Source: JBBSEX01 sp038239345 (GTDB lineage: Bacteria; Acidobacteriota; Terriglobia; Bryobacterales; Bryobacteraceae). From it: a DNA stretch of 64,000 bases. Location: positions 124,001 through 188,000 of the forward strand of contig JBBSEX010000010.1 in assembly GCA_038239345.1 (NCBI GenBank), written 5' to 3'. Made by a program: the position numbers and the translations under genes. The notes beneath the pieces are model-generated. The model made no database searches. It was not told where the DNA came from and was given only the letters and a program-made list of their open reading frames with translations. The first letter of the stretch is position 1, and each line of letters opens with the position of its first letter. Shown here piece after piece: positions 63,695 to 64,000 of this stretch.

Positions 63695-64000
63695 ATGACT
63701 AAGCTTGTACTGTTGTTGGCGGCTACTACCGTTGCTTTTGCCCAAGTTGCAACGATCGGCAACGGGATGACACTTGTAGTGCGCACCAACGAAGCGATTA
63801 ATGCCAGGCGCTACGACGGGCGCGTGTATTCGGGGATCGTGGACCAGGACGTATCCGACCAGAACGGCAATTTGGCGATACCCAGAGGATCGGCGGCGGA
63901 GTTGATCGTGCGCCGCTCTGGCGATCGGGAACTTCTACTCGATCTGGACTCGATCACAGTGAACGGACGGCGCTATGCCGTGGCGGCCGAACCTGCAGAG
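63695..64000 (+). CDS. secreted protein of unknown function, C-terminally cut by the window
   Basis: ATG 63695 follows GAGGAACCTTAAGG. The visible 102 residues begin with a signal peptide (MTKLVLLLAATTVAFAQ) and continue with a beta-rich domain (GMTLVVRTNEAINARR, YSGIVDQDVSDQNGNLAIPRGS, AELIVRR). The frame runs past the window end. No known family is recognised, although small acidobacterial surface proteins often look like this. Confidence 0.75.
   Translation, partial: MTKLVLLLAATTVAFAQVATIGNGMTLVVRTNEAINARRYDGRVYSGIVDQDVSDQNGNLAIPRGSAAELIVRRSGDRELLLDLDSITVNGRRYAVAAEPAE

Overview
The window looks like a chromosomal stretch of an Acidobacteriota genome, probably close to the Bryobacter/Solibacter group. 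The evidence is a large TonB-dependent receptor of the carboxypeptidase-regulatory (Oar-like) type, a fused YncE beta-propeller/phosphoesterase, an Lgt-like protein coupled to a Tes/MSS-like radical SAM enzyme, and a type II secretion operon headed by an ECF sigma/anti-sigma pair. The lineage is inferred from gene content. I saw no transposase, integrase, phage gene, CRISPR array or rRNA. One tRNA gene (tRNA-Gln, anticodon CUG) is present.

Layout. 1-10.2 kb (+): the tail of a YggS-type PLP protein overlapping a glycosyltransferase, an RND efflux adaptor/permease pair, a YncE/phosphoesterase fusion, and a B12-binding radical SAM protein. 10.2-11 kb (-): tRNA-Gln and a zinc-ribbon membrane protein. 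11-13.5 kb (+): a hydroxyacid dehydrogenase, a fumarylacetoacetate hydrolase family protein and a TetR regulator. 13.6-16.8 kb (+): an Oar-like receptor with a near-consensus sigma-70 promoter. 16.8-21.4 kb (-): Lgt-like protein, Tes/MSS-like radical SAM enzyme, small membrane protein and double GT2 glycosyltransferase, which reads as a membrane-lipid module. 21.4-31 kb: S41 protease, DedA protein, PpiD-like foldase, an unknown protein, a DUF5685-like protein with an extreme Cys-rich tail, a secreted metallo-hydrolase, an ABC-F protein, a small charged protein and an RRM protein. 31-38 kb: flippase-like protein, Gfo/Idh/MocA oxidoreductase, selA, efp (-), lysS and a LolC/E-type permease. 38-40.8 kb (-): TadC, TadB and CpaB. 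41-43.3 kb (-): a large secreted protein with a UUCG-loop terminator, a near-consensus promoter and a leader of about 270 nt. 43.5-56.9 kb (-): a long collinear gene series running from ECF sigma factor and anti-sigma factor through an unknown membrane protein, GspE, F, G, H, I, J, K, a PilM-PilN fusion, PilO, a GspC/PilP-like protein and an unknown secreted protein to the GspD secretin. 56.9-58.2 kb: an exact 625-bp tandem duplication of a Uma2-family gene. 58.2-64 kb: DUF2007 protein, PaaI-type thioesterase, two-subunit molybdenum hydroxylase, GH15 glucoamylase/trehalase-type enzyme and the start of a secreted protein.

Most genes are tightly packed. ATGA, GTGA, TTGA or TAGTG stop/start overlaps are frequent, so many operon assignments rest directly on the sequence. 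Four convergent gene pairs also overlap at their 3' ends. The most interesting systems are the candidate membrane-spanning-lipid module (16.8-21.4 kb) and the sigma/anti-sigma-headed hybrid T2SS/T4P operon, whose third gene begins with a tandem repeat that offers an in-frame ATG in every unit. The EF-P with Asn at its functional tip, divergent from lysS, and the mosaic Uma2 duplication are also worth checking.
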